NCBI GenBank assembly: GCA_019352875.1
Contig: JAAAFW010000015.1
Span: 1,885,935 to 1,949,042, forward strand
DNA length: 63,108 nt
Source: Pedobacter cryoconitis
GTDB taxonomy: Bacteria; Bacteroidota; Bacteroidia; Sphingobacteriales; Sphingobacteriaceae
Reading direction: 5' to 3'
Under the pieces are notes generated by a model. It was not told the origin of the DNA and ran no database searches. It saw only the letters and a program-made list of their open reading frames with translations. This document shows positions 8,603 to 16,074 of the stretch, piece after piece (position 1 is the first letter of the stretch; the number at the start of each line of letters is the position of its first letter). Made by a program: the position numbers and the translations under genes.

Positions 8603-8630
8603 AACTAGTTTTACACTTGTAAAACTAGTT
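8603..8630. terminator. Bidirectional terminator between convergent SDR and TetR genes
   Basis: AACTAGTTTTAC and its exact reverse complement flank four bases (13 bp if the outer A-T of the loop pairs). The stop codon of the TetR gene (8611-8613) sits inside the stem. Confidence 0.7.
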
Positions 8631-9171
8631 TAACTAATAACTGAATGATACTTTTCTTATTCAAAGGAAGCACAGTACCCACTATGCCGTAACCTTCTGC
8701 ATAGGGTACAAGAATACTTACAATTTCCTCAGGTTTTTTAGAGAATGTGGCAATTAAATCTATCATCCAAAGACAGTAGTTCTTATAATATGTTTCTACG
8801 GCTTCTTGAAGCTCTTTGTTTCTCGATGACAATGCCCATATTTCTTGAAACATCATCATTTGGTTATTAGACTTACCGTTTAATAATAGTAAATTCAATA
8901 GCTTCTCTAAAAATACTTCAGTTGAAGGAGTGTTTTCGCCTTTTAAAAGATCTAAAGTGTGTGTCACTTCTTCCTTGCATGATTGAAAATAGTGTTGTAC
9001 TGTGGCTATTAATAGTAAATTCCTATCTCTATAATAATACTGAAGATTGCTTAAAGAAAGATTTGCAGCTTTCGCTACCTTCCTCATAGAAAGTTGGTCA
9101 GCTCCTTCTTTACTAAGAATATTTATGGTAGCTAATAAAATCCGGTTTAATCTCTCCTCTTTTTTATCCAT
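8611..9171 (-). CDS. TetR/AcrR family transcriptional repressor
   Basis: A 186-residue repressor. The N-terminal helix-turn-helix (about 22-48) reads LSMRKVAKAANLSLSNLQYY, typical of the BetI-like branch of TetR proteins; the C-terminal helical ligand domain is variable. It is transcribed divergently from a saccharopine-dehydrogenase-like gene. The 110-base spacer holds two copies of a 14-bp palindrome, almost certainly its operators. A -7 element (TATTTTTG on the minus strand, 9180-9187) lies just upstream of the start codon and implies a very short leader. Ligand unknown. Confidence 0.9.
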   Translation of the reverse strand: MDKKEERLNRILLATINILSKEGADQLSMRKVAKAANLSLSNLQYYYRDRNLLLIATVQHYFQSCKEEVTHTLDLLKGENTPSTEVFLEKLLNLLLLNGKSNNQMMMFQEIWALSSRNKELQEAVETYYKNYCLWMIDLIATFSKKPEEIVSILVPYAEGYGIVGTVLPLNKKSIIQLLVKLVLQV

Positions 9172-9214
9172 TTGTCAAACAAAAATAAAGAAAATTTATT
9201 TACACTAAAACCGA

Positions 9215-9228
9215 AGGTCAAATGACCT
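9215..9228. promoter_or_regulatory. Candidate TetR operator 1
   Basis: AGGTCAAATGACCT: inverted AGGTCA/TGACCT half-sites around a central AA. Start-to-start distance to operator 2 is 28 bases. It lies upstream of the -7 element of the divergent gene at 9282. Confidence 0.75.
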
Positions 9229-9233
9229 ATATT

Positions 9234-9241
9234 TATTTTTG
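9234..9241 (+). promoter_or_regulatory. -7 element of gene 9282, between the two operators
   Basis: TATTTTTG fits TAnnTTTG and lies exactly in the gap between the two palindromes, so repressor bound at either side would cover the promoter. Confidence 0.6.
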
Positions 9242-9242
9242 T

Positions 9243-9256
9243 AGGTCATTTGACCT
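9243..9256. promoter_or_regulatory. Candidate TetR operator 2
   Basis: AGGTCATTTGACCT is the exact reverse complement of operator 1. It overlaps the expected transcription start of the gene at 9282. Confidence 0.75.
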
Positions 9257-9281
9257 ATTTCATCTTTAATTATAAAGTAAA

Positions 9282-10286
9282 ATGGAATTACACAAAAAAC
9301 GCATTTTAATTGTTGGGGGTTATGGACTTGTAGGAAGCAATATTGCACATCTGATCCGGAAAAAGTACAAATCTACCGACCTGATTTTAGCTGGTAGAAA
9401 CCCCAAAAATGGAGAAGAGCTGGCTAAAGAACTGACCAATGCAGAAACTGCCTATCTTAATTTGGACGAAGGTTTCCAGTTGAGTCTTTATGGGGCGGTA
9501 GATCTTATCATTATTGCAATGGAGGATCATAAGAATATTTTACGCGAAGCTGCTATTTCAAATGGCATTGCATGTATTAATATTACTGAGCTGGCTGAGG
9601 AAATTTCCCCGACGGTAATTCTTTCGCTGCATGAAAATCTTTCTGCACCTATTGTTTTAGCGGCTCACTGGCAGGCAGGTATAATAACCCTTGTGGCCAG
9701 CCAAGTCGCAGCCAGATTTAGCCAGATAACACGTGTGGATACCGCGGGGGTATATGACGAGAAAGACCCCGTTGGACCGCTGGTGGAGAGCCAGGTCGGT
9801 AGTTTCGTTGGCAAAGCATTGCTACGTGAACATGGAAAATGGCAGTTTGTAGACGCGAAGAGCAATGCAAGAACAATTCGTTTATACGATCAAACTTCAA
9901 TTGCTGGCTATCCCATGAGTACCCTGGATGTACCGAGCATTGCTGCGTTTACTGGTGCTGCAAATATTCGTTTTGATTTTGCTACAGGAAAATCTATTGG
10001 TACTAATAAAGGTTTAGCAGCCTCACATGATTTATATCTTGATATTGAAGGTGTGTTATTATCAGGAGAAACAGTTAAACTGCGCATAGTAATTTCTGAC
10101 TCAAAAGGAGTATCTCATTTAACCGCAGTAGGTGTATTCTTAATAGTGGAGGGGATATTCAATTTTGACGATCAAAATACTGTACAAAAAGGCGGTTTAT
10201 ATCTTCCTGAAACTATTGTATCAACAGATAATATAATAAACCGTTTAGCAGAGTTTGAAATCGACATTATTGAAGAGATTAGCTAA
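9282..10286 (+). CDS. Saccharopine dehydrogenase-like NAD(P)-binding protein
   Basis: A 334-residue protein with an N-terminal Rossmann fold whose dinucleotide loop is VGGYGLVGSNIA at about 11-22, followed by LILAGRNPKNGEELAKEL, the signature of the saccharopine dehydrogenase NADP-binding family. The C-terminal part is a mixed domain without lysine-pathway residues that I can identify, so a role in lysine breakdown should not be assumed. The target of the divergent TetR repressor, judged from the operators around its promoter. Likely an inducible reductase for an unknown substrate. Confidence 0.78.
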   Translation: MELHKKRILIVGGYGLVGSNIAHLIRKKYKSTDLILAGRNPKNGEELAKELTNAETAYLNLDEGFQLSLYGAVDLIIIAMEDHKNILREAAISNGIACINITELAEEISPTVILSLHENLSAPIVLAAHWQAGIITLVASQVAARFSQITRVDTAGVYDEKDPVGPLVESQVGSFVGKALLREHGKWQFVDAKSNARTIRLYDQTSIAGYPMSTLDVPSIAAFTGAANIRFDFATGKSIGTNKGLAASHDLYLDIEGVLLSGETVKLRIVISDSKGVSHLTAVGVFLIVEGIFNFDDQNTVQKGGLYLPETIVSTDNIINRLAEFEIDIIEEIS

Positions 10287-10333
10287 AATCCAATTCAGCG
10301 TTTTATCTTTCATCTAGTGTATAGTCAAGTATC

Positions 10334-10375
10334 AAGTCTACTCCTTTTTCATACCATTCGAAAAGGGGTAGACTT
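10334..10375. terminator. Terminator between convergent genes
   Basis: Stem AAGTCTACTCCTTTT (10334-10348) pairs with AAAAGGGGTAGACTT (10361-10375) with one G-U pair. It lies between the stops of the saccharopine-dehydrogenase-like and GH32 genes. Confidence 0.7.
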
Positions 10376-10376
10376 T

Positions 10377-12023
10377 CTACCAGATCGACTTCACTGAATA
10401 AACTTGTAGTTCCTTTACCTCAATATTATTCCCCCAGAAATGCAGACCTTCCATGTTTTTGGAATCAGATTTACGCTCCATAGAATAGGAATAAGCCCCA
10501 CTGTCAATAAACACCTCAATGGACGTCCTGTCTACATAAATATCCGCTGAGATTTCCATACTAGTCATATCCTCCGGAGCATAGAAAACACCATTAATTA
10601 GATTGTAGTTCATGTCGTAATCCAACATCCGCTGGCCAAACAGATTTAAACCTGCACTAGTAGCGTGAGAAAGTTTGAGCTTAGTTTTGACCCGAATCCC
10701 ATCGTTAGTATTATATTTCTTTAGCTTCTCATTTGCATCTTTTCCAGTAAGGTTTTTCCATTCGCCTACGCTCTCAAAAAGTTGGTTCGATTCTTTGATA
10801 GGTTCACTGAACAGCCGTATGCCATCTCTTGTAGTTTTAAGCGTTAATTCTGTTGGTAAAAGCATCATCCCGTTGAAGGGCATTCCAGCGTGGCCGATCT
10901 TACCCCATCCGATCTGGATTCTTCGCCCATCAGCTTCAGGGATATTAGTAAAAGTTTGAGCTGCATAGATACTACCTGTTACAAAATAATGTTTACCCGA
11001 CTCGGGCGTGAATTTCCTGCCGTCAAAATTTCCGGTCATGTATGTATTAGAGGCACCAAGCATTACCCACTTGGTTTTAGACGAGTCACCGTCTACAAAC
11101 AGTTCGAACAGATCCGGGCATTCCCAGAACCCTGTAGTATGAGTCTGAAATGACCACTCCTTTAAGTTACTGGAATTATATATCGAATGTCCGTCGCGCT
11201 CGTTAAGAATCATTACCCAGTGTTTACCTGGTTTATACCAAAAAACCCTGGGGTCCCTGGTATCAACACTGTTCCATTTCTCTTTCGAATCAATAATAGG
11301 GTTTCCGTCGTATTTTGTCCAGGTACGTCCTTTGTCCAGACTATAAGCTACACACTGAACTTGTTTATCATCTGAAGCAACAGTGTAAGTAGCCACCATT
11401 GCCAGATTTTTGCCCTTATTAAAACCAGCGGTATTATCATAATCGATGACAGTTGAACCGGAGTACATCGTTCCAAGATTATCCGGACTCAAAGCCGTCG
11501 GAAGCTCCTCCCAATGAATCATATCTTTACTCACTGCATGCCCCCAGGACATGTTTTCCCATTCCTTTTCGTAGGGATTATGCTGGAAGAATAAATGATA
11601 TTCACCTTCATAGAAGATGAGCCCGTTCGGATCATTTATCCAGCCTCTTTTCGCCGTAAAATGAAACTGCGGTCTATTCAGTTCCTTGTACATCGTCTTC
11701 TGACCTTCAATCTCATCATTCTGATAGATCTTTTTCAACCCTGCTTCATCACCATCATAACTAATGGTGATGGTTTTGCCTTTTAAAGCCGTTACATCGC
11801 AGTATACCCAATATTCTGCCTCGCCCTTCGCCAGTCTAATCTTGAACGTACGTTCCTGTTTACCGTTAATTACAAACTTCATGTTTCCTCTTGTCTGTGT
11901 CTGGGCGACAGGCAGATTTAGATAACGTTTATTGATTTTTATTGCAATATCAGCCGCCGCAGCTACTTGTAGTGATGCTACCAGGGTGCAGATGCCAAGC
12001 ATCATTTTGAATATTGTTTTCAT
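10377..12023 (-). CDS. Secreted glycoside hydrolase family 32 (levanase/invertase type)
   Basis: A 548-residue exported fructan or sucrose hydrolase. Signal peptide at 1-23 (AAA-ADI cleavage likely), a beta-rich N-terminal domain of about 90 residues, a five-bladed propeller (about 115-430) and a C-terminal beta-sandwich. The GH32 catalytic triad is visible: nucleophile D131 in WINDPNG, transition-state stabiliser D257 in RDPR, acid/base E301 in ECPD. Retaining hydrolysis of beta-fructosides (levan, inulin, sucrose) is the family activity. It stands alone, with no fructokinase, SusC/SusD or sensor beside it. The 221-base divergent spacer to the aminotransferase gene carries a 15-bp palindrome. 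Confidence 0.93.
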   Translation of the reverse strand: MKTIFKMMLGICTLVASLQVAAAADIAIKINKRYLNLPVAQTQTRGNMKFVINGKQERTFKIRLAKGEAEYWVYCDVTALKGKTITISYDGDEAGLKKIYQNDEIEGQKTMYKELNRPQFHFTAKRGWINDPNGLIFYEGEYHLFFQHNPYEKEWENMSWGHAVSKDMIHWEELPTALSPDNLGTMYSGSTVIDYDNTAGFNKGKNLAMVATYTVASDDKQVQCVAYSLDKGRTWTKYDGNPIIDSKEKWNSVDTRDPRVFWYKPGKHWVMILNERDGHSIYNSSNLKEWSFQTHTTGFWECPDLFELFVDGDSSKTKWVMLGASNTYMTGNFDGRKFTPESGKHYFVTGSIYAAQTFTNIPEADGRRIQIGWGKIGHAGMPFNGMMLLPTELTLKTTRDGIRLFSEPIKESNQLFESVGEWKNLTGKDANEKLKKYNTNDGIRVKTKLKLSHATSAGLNLFGQRMLDYDMNYNLINGVFYAPEDMTSMEISADIYVDRTSIEVFIDSGAYSYSMERKSDSKNMEGLHFWGNNIEVKELQVYSVKSIW

Positions 12024-12138
12024 ATCATTTTAAAAATAGCAATAAATAGCTTTCCCTGCCTACCCCTGTTTGATAATTCCGCAGACAAAAAATCAAATTC
12101 TCATGCAGACCAAATCCGTTTCCATTTCAAAATCACAC

Positions 12139-12153
12139 TTTAAACAGTTTAAA
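12139..12153. promoter_or_regulatory. 15-bp palindrome in GH32/aminotransferase divergent spacer
   Basis: TTTAAACAGTTTAAA is perfectly symmetric around a central base. It could be an operator for either gene. The rest of the 12024-12244 spacer shows only the promoter at 12192-12222. Confidence 0.4.
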
Positions 12154-12191
12154 CTATGATTATCAGATTTTTTCATCAAAAACCCTCTAGA

Positions 12192-12222
12192 TTTGATAAA
12201 CAAGGGCATTTTAGTACATTTG
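12192..12222 (+). promoter_or_regulatory. Bacteroidota promoter of lysine aminotransferase gene
   Basis: TTTG (12192-12195) and TACATTTG (12215-12222) are 19 bases apart, matching the -33/-7 architecture. The predicted start gives a leader of about 16 bases. Confidence 0.6.
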
Positions 12223-12244
12223 AGATAAACCAAAACCATTGATT

Positions 12245-13576
12245 ATGTACCAACTTACAGTAGCTCCAGATCAGGTAAATGAAACCTTAGGCCAGCATAT
12301 TTTAGCAGATGGATATGAATTAACCTATGATATGGTTCAAAGCCAGGGTGCCTATATTTACGACTCCAGAAAGAACAGGAAATTACTGGATTTCTTTACT
12401 TGTTTCGCGTCCGTTCCACTCGGGTATAATCACCCGAAAATGATCAATGATGAAGCTTTCAAAGATAACTTGCTTCAAGCTGCTTTGGCAAATCCGTCAA
12501 ATTCCGATGTTTATACACAGCAGTATGCACAGTTTGTGAAAACATTCGGTGAGATTGGAATTCCAGACTATTTACCACATGCTTTTTTCATTGCAGGTGG
12601 TGGGCTTGCTATCGAAAATGCACTTAAAGTGGCGATGGATTGGAAAGTACAGAAGAACTTCGCAAAAGGGTACAAAGAAGAGAAAGGCTTTAAAGTCCTG
12701 CACTTCGAGCATGCATTTCATGGACGGACAGGTTATACTTTAAGCCTGACCAATACTTCTCCCGACAAGACCAAATGGTTTGCCAAATTCGACTGGCCGA
12801 GAGTAAGTACCCCGGTGGTAAAGTTCCCGCTGGAAAAGGAGAATCTGAATACGGCAATACAGACCGAAGAAACCTCCATTCAGCAAGTTAAAGATGCTTT
12901 TGCAAAATATAAAGATGAAATCTGTGCGATTATTATCGAGCCTGTTCAATCCGAAGGCGGAGACAATCATTTACGTGAAGAGTTTCTCATTCAGCTGCGT
13001 GAATTAGCTGACGAGAATGAAGCCTTTTTAATATATGATGAAGTTCAGACAGGTGTTGGCCTGACAGGTAAATTCTGGTGTCACCAGCATTTCAGTGAGA
13101 AAGCAAGACCCGACATTCTGGCTTTTGGAAAGAAAATGCAGGTCTGTGGTATCCTGGTCGGTAATAAAGTCGATGAAGTAGAGCGCAATGTATTCCGGGT
13201 ATCGTCCAGAATCAATTCCACCTGGGGTGGTAACCTCGTGGATATGGTACGCGCCACGCAAATCCTGCAGATCGTAAAAGAAGACGATCTATGTGCGAAA
13301 GCGGCAGAAAGTGGGCGTTATTTACAGGACCAGCTGCATCAGCTGTCGGGCAGATTCTCTCAGATCACTAATATTCGTGGAAAGGGCTTGTTAACAGCTT
13401 TCGATTTTCCGGACACAGAAATGCGTAATACCTTCATTAAAAAAGGAATGGATAATAATGTGATGTTTTTAGGTTGCGGCTCCCATACCATTCGCTTCCG
13501 TCCGGCGTTGATTATTGAAAATTCCCATATTGATGAAGGGGTTGAGGTGATGACAAAAATTTTAAATACATTCTGA
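12245..13576 (+). CDS. lat: L-lysine 6-aminotransferase
   Basis: A 443-residue class III PLP aminotransferase that moves the epsilon-amino group of lysine to 2-oxoglutarate, giving 2-aminoadipate 6-semialdehyde. The PLP lysine lies in FGKKMQVCG (K296 or K297), a segment typical of lysine 6-aminotransferases. Other family segments are FHGRTGYTLSLTN, IIEPVQSEGGDNH and YDEVQTGVG. A TTG six bases upstream also opens the frame, but the ATG at 12245 fits family starts. The stop is followed by a second in-frame stop and, three bases on, by a small membrane-anchored protein gene. No aminoadipate-semialdehyde dehydrogenase is adjacent, so the fate of the product is not shown here. Confidence 0.92.
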   Translation: MYQLTVAPDQVNETLGQHILADGYELTYDMVQSQGAYIYDSRKNRKLLDFFTCFASVPLGYNHPKMINDEAFKDNLLQAALANPSNSDVYTQQYAQFVKTFGEIGIPDYLPHAFFIAGGGLAIENALKVAMDWKVQKNFAKGYKEEKGFKVLHFEHAFHGRTGYTLSLTNTSPDKTKWFAKFDWPRVSTPVVKFPLEKENLNTAIQTEETSIQQVKDAFAKYKDEICAIIIEPVQSEGGDNHLREEFLIQLRELADENEAFLIYDEVQTGVGLTGKFWCHQHFSEKARPDILAFGKKMQVCGILVGNKVDEVERNVFRVSSRINSTWGGNLVDMVRATQILQIVKEDDLCAKAAESGRYLQDQLHQLSGRFSQITNIRGKGLLTAFDFPDTEMRNTFIKKGMDNNVMFLGCGSHTIRFRPALIIENSHIDEGVEVMTKILNTF

Positions 13577-13579
13577 TAA

Positions 13580-13993
13580 ATGAAAACCAGCAAAACGAAT
13601 ATTTTCCTGATTCTGCTTTCCCTGGTCCTTTTTGGCTGGTTGCTAAAAGGCACTTTTTTTCAACCTGGTGCAGATGACCTGAAGGCCGGATTTACCGAGA
13701 AAGCAAAATACAGAAATGAAAATAACACAGGCCCTATACAATACGTATTTTCTGTAACAGTGAAGGATTCTATCTGGAAGGACATGGAGATATTCGGTAA
13801 TTTCAAACCTCACCATAAAGGGGGTGTAACTAAAGTTTATTTTTTTATGGAAGGCAGTAAATTTCCTACTGACCTAAGTCCGGGTAATATAAACTTTGAC
13901 CCTGCATATAATTCCTCTTGTATCGCTGTTTACGAGAAAAGTCCTATTGGCAATGTGAGCCTCATTAAATATCCATTCAGGAACCAAGGCTAA
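13580..13993 (+). CDS. Small membrane-anchored hypothetical protein
   Basis: A 137-residue protein with one N-terminal hydrophobic segment (about 6-24, NIFLILLSLVLFGWLL) and a soluble extracytoplasmic part of about 110 residues. No lipobox and no recognised domain. It begins three bases after the aminotransferase stop and must share its transcript. Whether it is functionally tied to lysine metabolism is unknown. A hairpin 22 bases after the stop probably ends the transcript. Confidence 0.75.
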   Translation: MKTSKTNIFLILLSLVLFGWLLKGTFFQPGADDLKAGFTEKAKYRNENNTGPIQYVFSVTVKDSIWKDMEIFGNFKPHHKGGVTKVYFFMEGSKFPTDLSPGNINFDPAYNSSCIAVYEKSPIGNVSLIKYPFRNQG

Positions 13994-14014
13994 TCGTTTG
14001 TAAATACAACTTGT

Positions 14015-14059
14015 TGAAAGCCCCTGCTTTTCGTTTGATACGGAAGGTAGGGGCTTTCA
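14015..14059. terminator. Hairpin after aminotransferase operon
   Basis: TGAAAGCCCCT (14015-14025) and AGGGGCTTTCA (14049-14059) form an 11-bp stem with a 23-base loop. There is no long T-run, so terminator function is probable rather than certain. Confidence 0.5.
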
Positions 14060-14140
14060 GGGTTTCAGCTTGTTCAGCTATAAACTAATTCCTGTATAGG
14101 ACAATGCGGGCCTGTTAATGGTCGAAAGGCTGTTGAAAGC

Positions 14141-14222
14141 GTATTGATACGGTGTTCAGTCGGTGTTGAGATGCCCATCTACCGATTCAACACCGTATCA
14201 ATACCATATCAACACCGTGTTA
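14141..14222. repeat. Intergenic inverted repeat cluster (REP-like)
   Basis: GTATTGATACGGTGTT (14141-14156) is the exact reverse complement of 14189-14204, and pairing resumes after three mismatches (TCGGT/ACCGA). Two further short CGGTGTT/AACACCG copies lie at 14161-14167 and 14211-14217. It sits in the 503-base gene-free stretch 13994-14496; apart from the hairpin at 14015-14059 I see nothing else there except increasing AT content toward the next gene. Confidence 0.65.
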
Positions 14223-14496
14223 ACCAAAACGATCATGAGACCTAGGGTATCTTCCGCGAATCCTGCCTTGCTCTATAAATTGGATATGCCAATGTCTATC
14301 TTTTTAATCATTAAAAAGGTAACCATCTAGGGAGATGGAATGATGAGAGTTTTATGTTTTAAAGCATATAATCAATTTATGTTAGCAAATAACAACTCAA
14401 TAGTCTCGAATAATTATTATAATAAAAAGGGAAAATATTTTGGATTTATAATTGACATATCAATTACGTTATATTTTTTTACTAAAATTTAAACTT

Positions 14497-14715
14497 ATGA
14501 AAACAACCAAAAAGTACTTCGGATTATTAGCTATTGTTTTATTAATGTCAACAAGTTTAAATGCATCTACTGGAAAACGTGTGGCGCCTGCTAAAAATTG
14601 TATTCAATATGCATATGATATGGGAGCTCAAATGTTTAATGGTGGTGGATTTACTCCAAGAGAAATATTTAACATGACATTAATTCATTACCAGGTTTGT
14701 TCGGGACAGCTTTAA
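14497..14715 (+). CDS. Small secreted peptide precursor
   Basis: A 72-residue protein. The ATG at 14497 gives a textbook signal peptide: MKTTKKY, hydrophobic core GLLAIVLLMSTSL, cleavage likely after NAS near 25. The mature part is about 47 residues with two cysteines (in KNCIQYA and QVCSGQL), which could form one disulfide closing most of the peptide into a loop. The frame opens upstream at 14452, but those residues are not signal-like. No family recognised. Base composition is more AT-rich than neighbouring genes. It stands alone between a repeat cluster and an opposing terminator. Confidence 0.65.
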   Translation: MKTTKKYFGLLAIVLLMSTSLNASTGKRVAPAKNCIQYAYDMGAQMFNGGGFTPREIFNMTLIHYQVCSGQL

Positions 14716-14748
14716 AATTTATGAAAAGCACAAGTTTACGGCAAAAAA

Positions 14749-14783
14749 GAAGGGCTGATCTATGAAATACAGATCAGCCCTTC
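14749..14783 (-). terminator. Terminator of TlpA-like gene
   Basis: A 13-bp perfect stem (GAAGGGCTGATCT and its complement) around a nine-base loop, followed on the minus strand by six T residues. Confidence 0.88.
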
Positions 14784-14802
14784 AGTAAAAATATTATTAT
14801 TA

Positions 14803-15936
14803 TTATTTAATCAGTTCAGCAAGCTTAGCGTGCAATTCTTCGCCTCTCAGGTTAGCTGCAACGATCTTACCGGAAGGATCGATCAGGAAGTTCTGAGGAA
14901 TGGCTTTAACACCATATAGCTGCGCTGCTTCGTTATCCCAGTATTTCAGGTCAGAAACCTGAGTCCAGGTTAGTCCATCCTTCTGAATAGCGCCTAACCA
15001 GGCATCTTTACTACCTGGACGATCCAGGGATACACCTAAAACTGTAAAGCCTTTATCTTTGAATTTGTTGTACGCCGCGACTACATTCGGGTTTTCATGA
15101 CGGCATGGTGCGCACCAGGAAGCCCAGAAGTCTAGCAATACATATTTTCCACGTAGGCTAGACAAGCTAACCGGTTTGTCATTCACATCATTCTGTGTGA
15201 AATCTGGTGCAGTTACCCCAACCGAAGTAGATCTGGCTGCATCAATTTGTTTAGCGAAATCAAGACCAGCCTGAGAGTTTCTTACATTTTCAGATAATCC
15301 CTTAAATACAGGCTCAACCTCTGCTACATTGATTGGCTGACCAGTTACTTCACGCAGCGCAAGTAAGCTAAAAAATGAATTCGGGTTAGCTTTGATATAA
15401 GCTCTTTGAACCACCTTCATCTCTTCTTCTGCCTTTTCGAAACGTGCGCCCATCGCATTCCTGTAAGTTTCATCTTTCTGCTTCTCTTCTGCAGAAGAGG
15501 TGAACTCAGCGTCAATAGCCTTCATTACGCTTAACGGAGCTTCAATAGCTTTCATGTAAACCTTATTCTCATCATTCAGTTTAGAACCTGTTACAGTTAC
15601 ATTTTTAACTGAATCTTTCGAAGCTATGCTGATATTTGCTGCCTCCAGATATACAATAGCATTATCTGCAGAACGATCCAGCTGTTGTAAGCCAATTCCT
15701 TTATGGTCAATAATAATTCTGGCCATCGTCGGTCCGTTTACCTTGCCGCTAAAAGCGAAAGAGCCTTTTGAAATAATTGCAGAATCGATAACAGGAGCTC
15801 CTTCATTGATATAAGTCAGGTATGCTTTGGCAGGCGCATTTAACGTCCCTAGTTTGCCATTCAGTTTGAATTCGCCCTGCTGCGCAAATGCAAAAGCCGG
15901 TGCGGTCAGTAATAGCGATAAAAAAAGTTTATTCAT
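14803..15936 (-). CDS. TlpA-like thioredoxin-fold thiol-disulfide protein with DUF4369 domain
   Basis: A 377-residue exported thioredoxin-fold protein. Signal peptide at 1-19 (LLLTAPAFAFAQQ). Residues about 22-130 resemble the DUF4369 beta domain, followed by a helical linker to about 230. The thioredoxin/TlpA domain at about 240-377 has the redox centre WCAPC with cysteines 275 and 278. It probably reduces or oxidises cysteines of periplasmic proteins; DUF4369-TlpA fusions are abundant in Bacteroidota. The frame runs 12 codons further upstream, but the ATG at 15936 directly precedes the signal peptide. Monocistronic, ended by a strong terminator. Confidence 0.9.
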   Translation of the reverse strand: MNKLFLSLLLTAPAFAFAQQGEFKLNGKLGTLNAPAKAYLTYINEGAPVIDSAIISKGSFAFSGKVNGPTMARIIIDHKGIGLQQLDRSADNAIVYLEAANISIASKDSVKNVTVTGSKLNDENKVYMKAIEAPLSVMKAIDAEFTSSAEEKQKDETYRNAMGARFEKAEEEMKVVQRAYIKANPNSFFSLLALREVTGQPINVAEVEPVFKGLSENVRNSQAGLDFAKQIDAARSTSVGVTAPDFTQNDVNDKPVSLSSLRGKYVLLDFWASWCAPCRHENPNVVAAYNKFKDKGFTVLGVSLDRPGSKDAWLGAIQKDGLTWTQVSDLKYWDNEAAQLYGVKAIPQNFLIDPSGKIVAANLRGEELHAKLAELIK

Positions 15937-16074
15937 CAGGTTTGTAAAATTATTCCGGAGGATTAAATACATATTCCGGATTATATATATAAGTAACGGT
16001 TATGCAAGGTATAAATTACTGACGGTAAAATTGTCTTTGCTGCTTCATAAGCCTCTTATATAATATATACGTTA

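Noticed and set aside
9282..13576. A lysine-degradation cluster formed by the saccharopine-dehydrogenase-like protein and lysine aminotransferase
   Set aside because: The two are separated by the GH32 gene on the other strand and the first protein lacks recognised lysine-pathway features beyond the cofactor domain.
14141..14222. Repeats resembling a CRISPR array
   Set aside because: Only two inverted long arms and scattered short copies; no regular spacers and no cas gene.
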